From NCBI GenBank assembly GCA_039105265.1, contig JAPFFF010000002.1, forward strand, positions 806,001 through 870,000: a stretch of DNA of 64,000 nt, written 5' to 3'. The notes below the pieces were generated by a model, which saw nothing but the letters and a program-made list of their open reading frames with translations, was not told where the DNA came from and did not search any database. Source of the DNA: Tritrichomonas musculus. Taxonomy: Eukaryota; Parabasalia; Tritrichomonadida; Tritrichomonadidae. Of the stretch, positions 11,877 through 23,900 are shown piece after piece. Numbering within the stretch: the first letter of the stretch is position 1; each line of letters opens with the position of its first letter. Both the position numbers and the translations under genes were made by a program.

Positions 11877-12581
11877 GAAGAAGAAGAAGAAGAAAATGAA
11901 AATGAAAAAGAAGAAGAAGATGATGAAAATGGAAAAGAAGAAGAAGATGATGAAAATGGAAAAGAAGAAGAAGATGATGAAAATGAAAAAGAAGAAGAAG
12001 ATGATGAAAATGAAAAAGAAGAAGAAGATGATGAAAATGGAAAAGAAGAAGAAGATGATGAAAATGAAAAAGAAGAAGAAGAAGATGAAAATGAAAAAGA
12101 AGAAGAAGATGATGAAAATGAAAAAGAAGAAGAAGAAGAAAATGATGAAAATGGAAAAGAAGAAGAAGATGATGATTCAAATGGAAAAGAAGAAGAAGAT
12201 GATGAAAATGAAAAAGAAGAAGAAGATGATGAAAATGAAAAAGAAGAAGAAAATGAAGAAGAAGATGATGAAAATGAAAATGAAAAAGAAGAAGAAGATG
12301 ATGAAAATGAAAAAGAAGAAGAAGATGATGAAAATGGAAAAGAAGAAGAAGATGATGAAAATGAAAAAGAAGAAGAAGATGATGAAAATGAAAAAGAAGA
12401 AGAAGATGATGAAAATGAAAAAGAAGAAGAAGAAGAAAATGATGAAAATGGAAAAGAAGAAGAAGATGATGAAAATGAAAAAGAAGAAGAAGATGATGAA
12501 AATGAAAATGAAGAAGAAGATGATGAAAATGAAAAAGAAGAAGAAGAAGATGAAAATGCAAATGAAGAAGAAGAAGATTAA
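11868..12581 (+). pseudogene. Short stop-to-stop acidic segment, 237 codons (deletion-type recombinant)
   Basis: The segment begins like the longer stop-to-stop segments and ends with the same DENANEEEED tail, but it is only 714 bp. It contains a unique Asp-Asp-Asp-Ser-Asn-Gly-Lys junction around 12170-12190 with a lone TCA, whereas TCA codons elsewhere come in pairs. The best reading is that head and tail modules were joined by loss of several kilobases. There is no start codon. Confidence 0.4.
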
Positions 12582-12590
12582 AATGAAGTA
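12558..12590 (+). other. Nonsense block, copy 2
   Basis: Identical to copy 1, with TAA 12579-12581 and the Met/Lys-frame TAG 12589-12591. Confidence 0.9.
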
Positions 12591-15500
12591 GAAGAAGAAG
12601 AAGAAGAAAATGAAAATGAAAAAGAAGAAGAAGATGATGAAAATGGAAAAGAAGAAGAAGATGATGAAAATGGAAAAGAAGAAGAAGATGATGAAAATGA
12701 AAAAGAAGAAGAAGATGATGAAAATGAAAAAGAAGAAGAAGATGATGAAAATGGAAAAGAAGAAGAAGATGATGAAAATGAAAAAGAAGAAGAAGATGAT
12801 GAAAATGAAAAAGAAGAAGAAGATGATGAAAATGAAAAAGAAGAAGAAGAAGAAAATGATGAAAATGGAAAAGAAGAAGAAGATGATGAAAATGAAAAAG
12901 AAGAAGAAGATGATGAAAATGAAAAAGAAGAAGAAGATGATGAAAATGGAAAAGAAGAAGAAGATGATGAAAATGAAAAAGAAGAAGAAAATGAAGAAGA
13001 AGATGATGAAAATGAAAATGAAAAAGAAGAAGAAGATGATGAAAATGAAAAAGAAGAAGAAGATGATGAAAATGAAAAAGAAGAAGAAAATGAAGAAGAA
13101 GATGATGAAAATGGAAAAGAAGAAGAAGATGATGAAAATGGAAAAGAAGAAGAAGATGATGAAAATGGAAAAGAAGAAGAAGATGATGAAAATGAAAAAG
13201 AAGAAGAAGAAGATGAAAATGAAAAAGAAGAAGAAGAAGATGAAAATGGAAAAGAAGAAGAAGAAGATGAAAATGAAAAAGAAGAAGAAGATGATGAAAA
13301 TGGAAAAGAAGAAGAAGAAGATGAAAATGAAAAAGAAGAAGAAAATGAAGAAGAAGATGATGAAAATGGAAAAGAAGAAGAAGATGATGAAAATGAAAAA
13401 GAAGATGATGAAAATAAAGAAAAAGAAGAAGGTGATGAAAATGAAAAAGAAGAAGATGATGATGAAAATGAAAAAGAAGAAGAAGATGATGAAAATGAAG
13501 AAAAAGAAGAAGAAGAAGAAAATGAAGAAGAAGATGATGAAAATGAAGAAAAAGAAAAAGAAGAAGAAAATGAAGAAGAAGATGATGAAAATGAAAAAGA
13601 AGAAGAAGATGATGAAAATGAAAAAGAAGAAGAAGATGATGAAAATGAAAAAGAAGAAGAAGATGATGAAAATGAAAAAGAAGAAGAAGATGATGAAAAT
13701 GAAAATGGAAAAGAAGAAGAAGAAGATGAAAATGAAAAAGAAGAAGAAGATGATGAAAATGAAAAAGAAGAAGAAAATGAAGAAGAAGATGATGAAAATG
13801 GAAAAGAAGAAGAAGATGATGAAAATGGAAAAGAAGAAGAAGATGATGAAAATGGAAAAGAAGAAGAAGATGATGAAAATGGAAAAGAAGAAGAAGATGA
13901 TGAAAATGAAAAAGAAGAAGAAGAAGATGAAAATGAAAAAGAAGAAGAAGATGATGAAAATGGAAAAGAAGAAGAAGAAGATGAAAATGAAAAAGAAGAA
14001 GAAGATGATGAAAATGGAAAAGAAGAAGAAGATGATGAAAATGGAAAAGAAGAAGAAGATGATGAAAATGGAAAAGAAGAAGAAGATGATGAAAATGAAA
14101 AAGAAGATGATGAAAATAAAGAAAAAGAAGAAGGTGATGAAAATGAAAAAGAAGAAGATGATGATGAAAATGAAAAAGAAGAAGAAGATGATGAAAATGA
14201 AGAAAAAGAAGAAGAAGAAGAAAATGAAGAAGAAGATGATGAAAATGAAGAAAAAGAAAAAGAAGAAGAAAATGAAGAAGAAGATGATGAAAATGAAAAA
14301 GAAGAAGAAGATGATGAAAATGAAAAAGAAGAAGAAGATGATGAAAATGAAAAAGAAGAAGAAGATGATGAAAATGGAAAAGAAGAAGAAGATGATGAAA
14401 ATGAAAATGGAAAAGAAGAAGAAGAAGATGAAAATGAAAAAGAAGAAGAAGATGATGAAAATGAAAAAGAAGAAGAAAATGAAGAAGAAGATGATGAAAA
14501 TGAAAAAGAAGAAGAAGATGATGAAAATGGAAAAGAAGAAGAAGATGATGAAAATGAAAAAGAAGAAGAAGATGATGAAAATGAAAAAGAAGAAGAAGAT
14601 GATGAAAATGGAAAAGAAGAAGAAGATGATGAAAATGAAAAAGAAGAAGAAAATGAAGAAGAAGATGATGAAAATGAAAATGGAAAAGAAGAAGAAGAAG
14701 ATGAAAATGAAAAAGAAGAAGAAGATGATGAAAATGAAAAAGAAGAAGAAAATGAAGAAGAAGATGATGAAAATGGAAAAGAAGAAGAAGAAGATGAAAA
14801 TGAAAAAGAAGAAGAAGATGATGAAAATGAAAAAGAAGAAGAAGATGATGAAAATGAAAAAGAAGAAGAAGAAGAAAATGATGAAAATGGAAAAGAAGAA
14901 GAAGATGATGAAAATGAAAAAGAAGAAGAAGATGATGAAAATGAAAAAGAAGAAGAAGATGATGAAAATGGAAAAGAAGAAGAAGATGATGAAAATGAAA
15001 AAGAAGAAGAAAATGAAGAAGAAGATGATGAAAATGAAAATGAAAAAGAAGAAGAAGATGATGAAAATGAAAAAGAAGAAGAAGATGATGAAAATGAAAA
15101 AGAAGAAGAAGATGATGAAAATGAAAAAGAAGAAGAAGAAGATGAAAATGAAAAAGAAGAAGAAGATGATGAAAATGAAAAAGAAGAAGATGATGATGAA
15201 AATGGAAAAGAAGAAGAAGATGATGAAAATGGAAAAGAAGAAGAAGATGATGAAAATGAAAATGAAAAAGAAGAAGAAGATGATGAAAATGGAAAAGAAG
15301 AAGAAGATGATGAAAATGAAAAAGAAGAAGAAGATGATGAAAATGAAAAAGAAGAAGAAAATGATGAAAATGGAAAAGAAGAAGAAGATGATGAAAATGG
15401 AAAAGAAGAAGAAGATGATGAAAATGAAAAAGAAGAAGAAGAAGATGAAAATGAAAAAGAAGAAGAAGATGATGAAAATGGAAAAGAAGAAGAAGAAGAT

Positions 15501-17987
15501 GAAAATGAAAAAGAAGAAGAAGATGATGAAAATGGAAAAGAAGAAGAAGATGATGAAAATGAAAAAGAAGAAGAAGATGATGAAAATGGAAAAGAAGAAG
15601 AAGATGATGAAAATGAAAAAGAAGATGATGAAAATAAAGAAAAAGAAGAAGGTGATGAAAATGAAAAAGAAGAAGATGATGATGAAAATGAAAAAGAAGA
15701 AGAAGATGATGAAAATGAAGAAAAAGAAGAAGAAGAAGAAAATGAAGAAGAAGATGATGAAAATGAAGAAAAAGAAAAAGAAGAAGAAGAAGATGAAAAT
15801 GAAAAAGAAGAAGAAGATGATGAAAATGGAAAAGAAGAAGATGATGATGAAAATGAAAAAGAAGAAGAAGATGATGAAAATGGAAAAGAAGAAGAAGATG
15901 ATGAAAATGAAAAAGAAGAAGAAGATGATGAAAATGAAAAAGAAGAAGAAGATGATGAAAATGGAAAAGAAGAAGAAGATGATGAAAATGAAAAAGAAGA
16001 AGAAAATGAAGAAGAAGATGATGAAAATGAAAATGAAGAAGAAGAAGAAAATGATTCAAATGAAAAAGAAGAAGAAGATGATTCAAATGGAAAAGAAGAA
16101 GAAGATGATGAAAATGAAAAAGAAGAAGAAAATGAAGAAGAAGATGATGAAAATGGAAAAGAAGAAGAAGATGATGAAAATGAAAAAGAAGATGATGAAA
16201 ATAAAGAAAAAGAAGAAGATGATGAAAATGGAAAAGAAGAAGAAGATGATGAAAATGAAAAAGAAGAAGAAGATGATGAAAATGAAAAAGAAGAAGAAGA
16301 TGATGAAAATGAAAAAGAAGAAGAAGATGATGAAAATGAAAATGAAAAAGAAGAAGAAGAAGATGAAAATGAAAAAGAAGAAGAAGATGATGAAAATGAA
16401 AAAGAAGAAGAAGATGATGAAAATGAAAAAGAAGAAGAAGATGATGAAAATGAAAAAGAAGAAGAAGATGATGAAAATGAAAAAGAAGAAGAAGATGATG
16501 AAAATGAAAAAGAAGAAGAAGATGATGAAAATGAAAAAGAAGAAGAAGATGATGAAAATGAAAAAGAAGAAGAAGATGATGAAAATGGAAAAGAAGAAGA
16601 AGATGATGAAAATGAAAAAGAAGAAGAAAATGAAGAAGAAGATGATGAAAATGAAAAAGAAGAAGAAAATGATGAAAATGAAAATGAAGAAGAAGAAGAT
16701 GATGAAAATGAAAAAGAAGAAGAAGATGATGAAAATGAAAAAGAAGAAGAAGATGATGAAAATGAAAAAGAAGAAGAAGATGATGAAAATGAAAAAGAAG
16801 AAGAAGATGATGAAAATGAAAAAGAAGAAGAAGATGATGAAAATGAAAAAGAAGAAGAAGATGATGAAAATGAAAAAGAAGAAGATGATGATGAAAATGG
16901 AAAAGAAGAAGAAGATGATGAAAATGGAAAAGAAGAAGAAGATGATGAAAATGGAAAAGAAGAAGAAGATGATGAAAATGGAAAAGAAGAAGAAGATGAT
17001 GAAAATGAAAAAGAAGAAGAAGAAGATGAAAATGAAAAAGAAGAAGAAGATGATGAAAATGGAAAAGAAGAAGATGATGATGAAAATGAAAAAGAAGAAG
17101 AAGATGATGAAAATGGAAAAGAAGAAGAAGATGATGAAAATGAAAAAGAAGAAGAAGATGATGAAAATGAAAAAGAAGAAGAAGATGATGAAAATGGAAA
17201 AGAAGAAGAAGATGATGAAAATGAAAAAGAAGAAGAAAATGAAGAAGAAGATGATGAAAATGAAAATGAAGAAGAAGAAGAAAATGATTCAAATGAAAAA
17301 GAAGAAGAAGAAGATGATTCAAATGGAAAAGAAGAAGAAGATGATGAAAATGAAAAAGAAGAAGAAAATGAAGAAGAAGATGATGAAAATGAAAAAGAAG
17401 AAGAAAATGATGAAAATGAAAATGAAGAAGAAGAAGATGATGAAAATGAAAAAGAAGAAGAAGATGATGAAAATGAAAAAGAAGAAGAAGATGATGAAAA
17501 TGAAAAAGAAGAAGAAGATGATGAAAATGGAAAAGAAGAAGAAGATGATGAAAATGAAAAAGAAGAAGAAGATGATGAAAATGAAAATGAAGAAGAAGAA
17601 GAAAATGATTCAAATGAAAAAGAAGAAGAAGAAGATGATTCAAATGGAAAAGAAGAAGAAGATGATGAAAATGAAAATGAAAATGAAGAAGAAGATGATG
17701 AAAATGAAAAAGAAGAAGAAGATGAAGGAAATGCAAATGAAGAAGAAGATGATGAAAATGGAAAAGAAGAAGAAGATGATGAAAATGAAAAAGAAGAAGA
17801 AGATGATGAAAATGAAAATGAAGAAGAAGAAGAAAATGATTCAAATGAAAAAGAAGAAGAAGAAGATGATTCAAATGGAAAAGAAGAAGAAGATGATGAA
17901 AATGAAAATGAAAATGAAGAAGAAGATGATGAAAATGAAAAAGAAGAAGAAGAAGATGAAAATGCAAATGAAGAAGAAGAAGATTAA
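12582..17987 (+). pseudogene. Stop-to-stop acidic segment, 1,801 codons
   Basis: Head module (12582 to GGT 13431), further GGT motifs at 13431, 14133 and 15651, a Gly-less variant near 16199, the Ser-rich part and the standard tail to TAA 17985. The head is 27 bp shorter (start-to-GGT landmark 821 bp) than in the six other copies (848 bp). Its body from 13.4 to about 16.3 kb matches 27.6-30.5 kb at +14,190 bp (GGT 15651/29841, TCA 16056/30246). There is no start codon, and no function is assigned. Confidence 0.3.
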
Positions 17988-17996
17988 AATGAAGTA
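17964..17996 (+). other. Nonsense block, copy 3 (one extra GAA after it)
   Basis: TAA 17985-17987. The Glu run after the Val codon has seven GAA instead of the six seen in the other copies, a single-triplet expansion private to this copy. Confidence 0.9.
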
Positions 17997-20900
17997 GAAG
18001 AAGAAGAAGAAGAAGAAAATGAAAATGAAAAAGAAGAAGAAGATGATGAAAATGGAAAAGAAGAAGAAGATGATGAAAATGGAAAAGAAGAAGAAGATGA
18101 TGAAAATGAAAAAGAAGAAGAAGATGATGAAAATGAAAAAGAAGAAGAAGATGATGAAAATGGAAAAGAAGAAGAAGATGATGAAAATGAAAAAGAAGAA
18201 GAAGATGATGAAAATGAAAAAGAAGAAGAAGATGATGAAAATGAAAAAGAAGAAGAAGAAGAAAATGATGAAAATGGAAAAGAAGAAGAAGATGATGAAA
18301 ATGAAAAAGAAGAAGAAGATGATGAAAATGAAAAAGAAGAAGAAGATGATGAAAATGGAAAAGAAGAAGAAGATGATGAAAATGAAAAAGAAGAAGAAAA
18401 TGAAGAAGAAGATGATGAAAATGAAAATGAAAAAGAAGAAGAAGATGATGAAAATGAAAAAGAAGAAGAAGATGATGAAAATGAAAAAGAAGAAGAAAAT
18501 GAAGAAGAAGATGATGAAAATGGAAAAGAAGAAGAAGATGATGAAAATGGAAAAGAAGAAGAAGATGATGAAAATGGAAAAGAAGAAGAAGATGATGAAA
18601 ATGGAAAAGAAGAAGAAGATGATGAAAATGAAAAAGAAGAAGAAGAAGATGAAAATGAAAAAGAAGAAGAAGAAGATGAAAATGGAAAAGAAGAAGAAGA
18701 AGATGAAAATGAAAAAGAAGAAGAAGATGATGAAAATGGAAAAGAAGAAGAAGAAGATGAAAATGAAAAAGAAGAAGAAAATGAAGAAGAAGATGATGAA
18801 AATGGAAAAGAAGAAGAAGATGATGAAAATGAAAAAGAAGATGATGAAAATAAAGAAAAAGAAGAAGGTGATGAAAATGAAAAAGAAGAAGATGATGATG
18901 AAAATGAAAAAGAAGAAGAAGATGATGAAAATGAAGAAAAAGAAGAAGAAGAAGAAAATGAAGAAGAAGATGATGAAAATGAAGAAAAAGAAAAAGAAGA
19001 AGAAAATGAAGAAGAAGATGATGAAAATGAAAAAGAAGAAGAAGATGATGAAAATGAAAAAGAAGAAGAAGATGATGAAAATGAAAAAGAAGAAGAAGAT
19101 GATGAAAATGAAAAAGAAGAAGAAGATGATGAAAATGAAAATGGAAAAGAAGAAGAAGAAGATGAAAATGAAAAAGAAGAAGAAGATGATGAAAATGAAA
19201 AAGAAGAAGAAAATGAAGAAGAAGATGATGAAAATGGAAAAGAAGAAGAAGATGATGAAAATGGAAAAGAAGAAGAAGATGATGAAAATGGAAAAGAAGA
19301 AGAAGATGATGAAAATGGAAAAGAAGAAGAAGATGATGAAAATGAAAAAGAAGAAGAAGAAGATGAAAATGAAAAAGAAGAAGAAGATGATGAAAATGGA
19401 AAAGAAGAAGAAGAAGATGAAAATGAAAAAGAAGAAGAAGATGATGAAAATGGAAAAGAAGAAGAAGATGATGAAAATGGAAAAGAAGAAGAAGATGATG
19501 AAAATGGAAAAGAAGAAGAAGATGATGAAAATGAAAAAGAAGATGATGAAAATAAAGAAAAAGAAGAAGGTGATGAAAATGAAAAAGAAGAAGATGATGA
19601 TGAAAATGAAAAAGAAGAAGAAGATGATGAAAATGAAGAAAAAGAAGAAGAAGAAGAAAATGAAGAAGAAGATGATGAAAATGAAGAAAAAGAAAAAGAA
19701 GAAGAAAATGAAGAAGAAGATGATGAAAATGAAAAAGAAGAAGAAGATGATGAAAATGAAAAAGAAGAAGAAGATGATGAAAATGAAAAAGAAGAAGAAG
19801 ATGATGAAAATGGAAAAGAAGAAGAAGATGATGAAAATGAAAATGGAAAAGAAGAAGAAGAAGATGAAAATGAAAAAGAAGAAGAAGATGATGAAAATGA
19901 AAAAGAAGAAGAAAATGAAGAAGAAGATGATGAAAATGAAAAAGAAGAAGAAGATGATGAAAATGGAAAAGAAGAAGAAGATGATGAAAATGGAAAAGAA
20001 GAAGAAGATGATGAAAATGAAAAAGAAGAAGAAGATGATGAAAATGGAAAAGAAGAAGAAGATGATGAAAATGAAAAAGAAGAAGAAAATGAAGAAGAAG
20101 ATGATGAAAATGAAAATGGAAAAGAAGAAGAAGAAGATGAAAATGAAAAAGAAGAAGAAGATGATGAAAATGAAAAAGAAGAAGAAAATGAAGAAGAAGA
20201 TGATGAAAATGGAAAAGAAGAAGAAGAAGATGAAAATGAAAAAGAAGAAGAAGATGATGAAAATGAAAAAGAAGAAGAAGATGATGAAAATGAAAAAGAA
20301 GAAGAAGAAGAAAATGATGAAAATGGAAAAGAAGAAGAAGATGATGAAAATGAAAAAGAAGAAGAAGATGATGAAAATGAAAAAGAAGAAGAAGATGATG
20401 AAAATGGAAAAGAAGAAGAAGATGATGAAAATGAAAAAGAAGAAGAAAATGAAGAAGAAGATGATGAAAATGAAAATGAAAAAGAAGAAGAAGATGATGA
20501 AAATGAAAAAGAAGAAGAAGATGATGAAAATGAAAAAGAAGAAGAAGATGATGAAAATGAAAAAGAAGAAGAAGATGATGAAAATGAAAAAGAAGAAGAA
20601 GATGATGAAAATGAAAAAGAAGAAGATGATGATGAAAATGGAAAAGAAGAAGAAGATGATGAAAATGGAAAAGAAGAAGAAGATGATGAAAATGAAAATG
20701 AAAAAGAAGAAGATGATGATGAAAATGGAAAAGAAGAAGAAGATGATGAAAATGAAAAAGAAGAAGAAAATGATGAAAATGGAAAAGAAGAAGAAGATGA
20801 TGAAAATGGAAAAGAAGAAGAAGATGATGAAAATGAAAAAGAAGAAGAAGAAGATGAAAATGAAAAAGAAGAAGAAGATGATGAAAATGGAAAAGAAGAA

Positions 20901-23900
20901 GAAGAAGATGAAAATGAAAAAGAAGAAGAAGATGATGAAAATGGAAAAGAAGAAGAAGATGATGAAAATGAAAAAGAAGAAGAAGATGATGAAAATGGAA
21001 AAGAAGAAGAAGATGATGAAAATGAAAAAGAAGATGATGAAAATAAAGAAAAAGAAGAAGGTGATGAAAATGAAAAAGAAGAAGATGATGATGAAAATGA
21101 AAAAGAAGAAGAAGATGATGAAAATGAAGAAAAAGAAGAAGAAGAAGAAAATGAAGAAGAAGATGATGAAAATGAAGAAAAAGAAAAAGAAGAAGAAGAA
21201 GATGAAAATGAAAAAGAAGAAGAAGATGATGAAAATGGAAAAGAAGAAGATGATGATGAAAATGAAAAAGAAGAAGAAGATGATGAAAATGGAAAAGAAG
21301 AAGAAGATGATGAAAATGAAAAAGAAGAAGAAGATGATGAAAATGAAAAAGAAGAAGAAGATGATGAAAATGGAAAAGAAGAAGAAGATGATGAAAATGA
21401 AAAAGAAGAAGAAAATGAAGAAGAAGATGATGAAAATGAAAATGAAGAAGAAGAAGAAAATGATTCAAATGAAAAAGAAGAAGAAGATGATTCAAATGGA
21501 AAAGAAGAAGAAGATGATGAAAATGAAAAAGAAGAAGAAAATGAAGAAGAAGATGATGAAAATGGAAAAGAAGAAGAAGATGATGAAAATGAAAAAGAAG
21601 ATGATGAAAATAAAGAAAAAGAAGAAGATGATGAAAATGGAAAAGAAGAAGAAGATGATGAAAATGAAAAAGAAGAAGAAGATGATGAAAATGAAAAAGA
21701 AGAAGAAGATGATGAAAATGAAAAAGAAGAAGAAGATGATGAAAATGAAAATGAAAAAGAAGAAGAAGAAGATGAAAATGAAAAAGAAGAAGAAGATGAT
21801 GAAAATGGAAAAGAAGAAGATGATGATGAAAATGAAAAAGAAGAAGAAGATGATGAAAATGGAAAAGAAGAAGAAGATGATGAAAATGAAAAAGAAGAAG
21901 AAGATGATGAAAATGAAAAAGAAGAAGAAGATGATGAAAATGGAAAAGAAGAAGAAGATGATGAAAATGAAAAAGAAGAAGAAAATGAAGAAGAAGATGA
22001 TGAAAATGAAAATGAAGAAGAAGAAGAAAATGATTCAAATGAAAAAGAAGAAGAAGATGATTCAAATGGAAAAGAAGAAGAAGATGATGAAAATGAAAAA
22101 GAAGAAGAAAATGAAGAAGAAGATGATGAAAATGAAAAAGAAGATGATGAAAATAAAGAAAAAGAAGAAGATGATGAAAATGGAAAAGAAGAAGAAGATG
22201 ATGAAAATGAAAAAGAAGAAGAAGATGATGAAAATGAAAAAGAAGAAGAAGATGATGAAAATGAAAAAGAAGAAGAAGATGATGAAAATGAAAATGAAAA
22301 AGAAGAAGAAGAAGATGAAAATGAAAAAGAAGAAGAAGATGATGAAAATGAAAAAGAAGAAGAAGATGATGAAAATGAAAAAGAAGAAGAAGATGATGAA
22401 AATGAAAAAGAAGAAGAAGATGATGAAAATGAAAAAGAAGAAGAAGATGATGAAAATGAAAAAGAAGAAGAAGATGATGAAAATGAAAAAGAAGAAGAAG
22501 ATGATGAAAATGAAAAAGAAGAAGAAGATGATGAAAATGGAAAAGAAGAAGAAGATGATGAAAATGAAAAAGAAGAAGAAAATGAAGAAGAAGATGATGA
22601 AAATGAAAAAGAAGAAGAAAATGATGAAAATGAAAATGAAGAAGAAGAAGATGATGAAAATGAAAAAGAAGAAGAAGATGATGAAAATGAAAAAGAAGAA
22701 GAAGATGATGAAAATGAAAAAGAAGAAGAAGATGATGAAAATGAAAAAGAAGAAGAAGATGATGAAAATGAAAAAGAAGAAGAAGATGATGAAAATGAAA
22801 AAGAAGAAGAAGATGATGAAAATGAAAAAGAAGAAGAAGATGATGAAAATGGAAAAGAAGAAGAAGATGATGAAAATGAAAAAGAAGAAGAAAATGAAGA
22901 AGAAGATGATGAAAATGAAAATGGAAAAGAAGAAGAAGAAGATGAAAATGAAAAAGAAGAAGAAGATGATGAAAATGAAAAAGAAGAAGAAAATGAAGAA
23001 GAAGATGATGAAAATGGAAAAGAAGAAGAAGAAGATGAAAATGAAAAAGAAGAAGAAGATGATGAAAATGAAAAAGAAGAAGAAGATGATGAAAATGAAA
23101 AAGAAGAAGAAGAAGAAAATGATGAAAATGGAAAAGAAGAAGAAGATGATGAAAATGAAAAAGAAGAAGAAGATGATGAAAATGAAAAAGAAGAAGAAGA
23201 TGATGAAAATGGAAAAGAAGAAGAAGATGATGAAAATGAAAAAGAAGAAGAAAATGAAGAAGAAGATGATGAAAATGAAAATGAAAAAGAAGAAGAAGAT
23301 GATGAAAATGAAAAAGAAGAAGAAGATGATGAAAATGAAAAAGAAGAAGAAGATGATGAAAATGAAAAAGAAGAAGAAGATGATGAAAATGAAAAAGAAG
23401 AAGAAGATGATGAAAATGAAAAAGAAGAAGATGATGATGAAAATGGAAAAGAAGAAGAAGATGATGAAAATGGAAAAGAAGAAGAAGATGATGAAAATGA
23501 AAATGAAAAAGAAGAAGAAGATGATGAAAATGGAAAAGAAGAAGAAGATGATGAAAATGAAAAAGAAGAAGAAAATGATGAAAATGGAAAAGAAGAAGAA
23601 GATGATGAAAATGGAAAAGAAGAAGAAGATGATGAAAATGAAAAAGAAGAAGAAGAAGATGAAAATGAAAAAGAAGAAGAAGATGATGAAAATGGAAAAG
23701 AAGAAGAAGAAGATGAAAATGAAAAAGAAGAAGAAGATGATGAAAATGGAAAAGAAGAAGAAGATGATGAAAATGAAAAAGAAGAAGAAGATGATGAAAA
23801 TGGAAAAGAAGAAGAAGATGATGAAAATGAAAAAGAAGATGATGAAAATAAAGAAAAAGAAGAAGGTGATGAAAATGAAAAAGAAGAAGATGATGATGAA

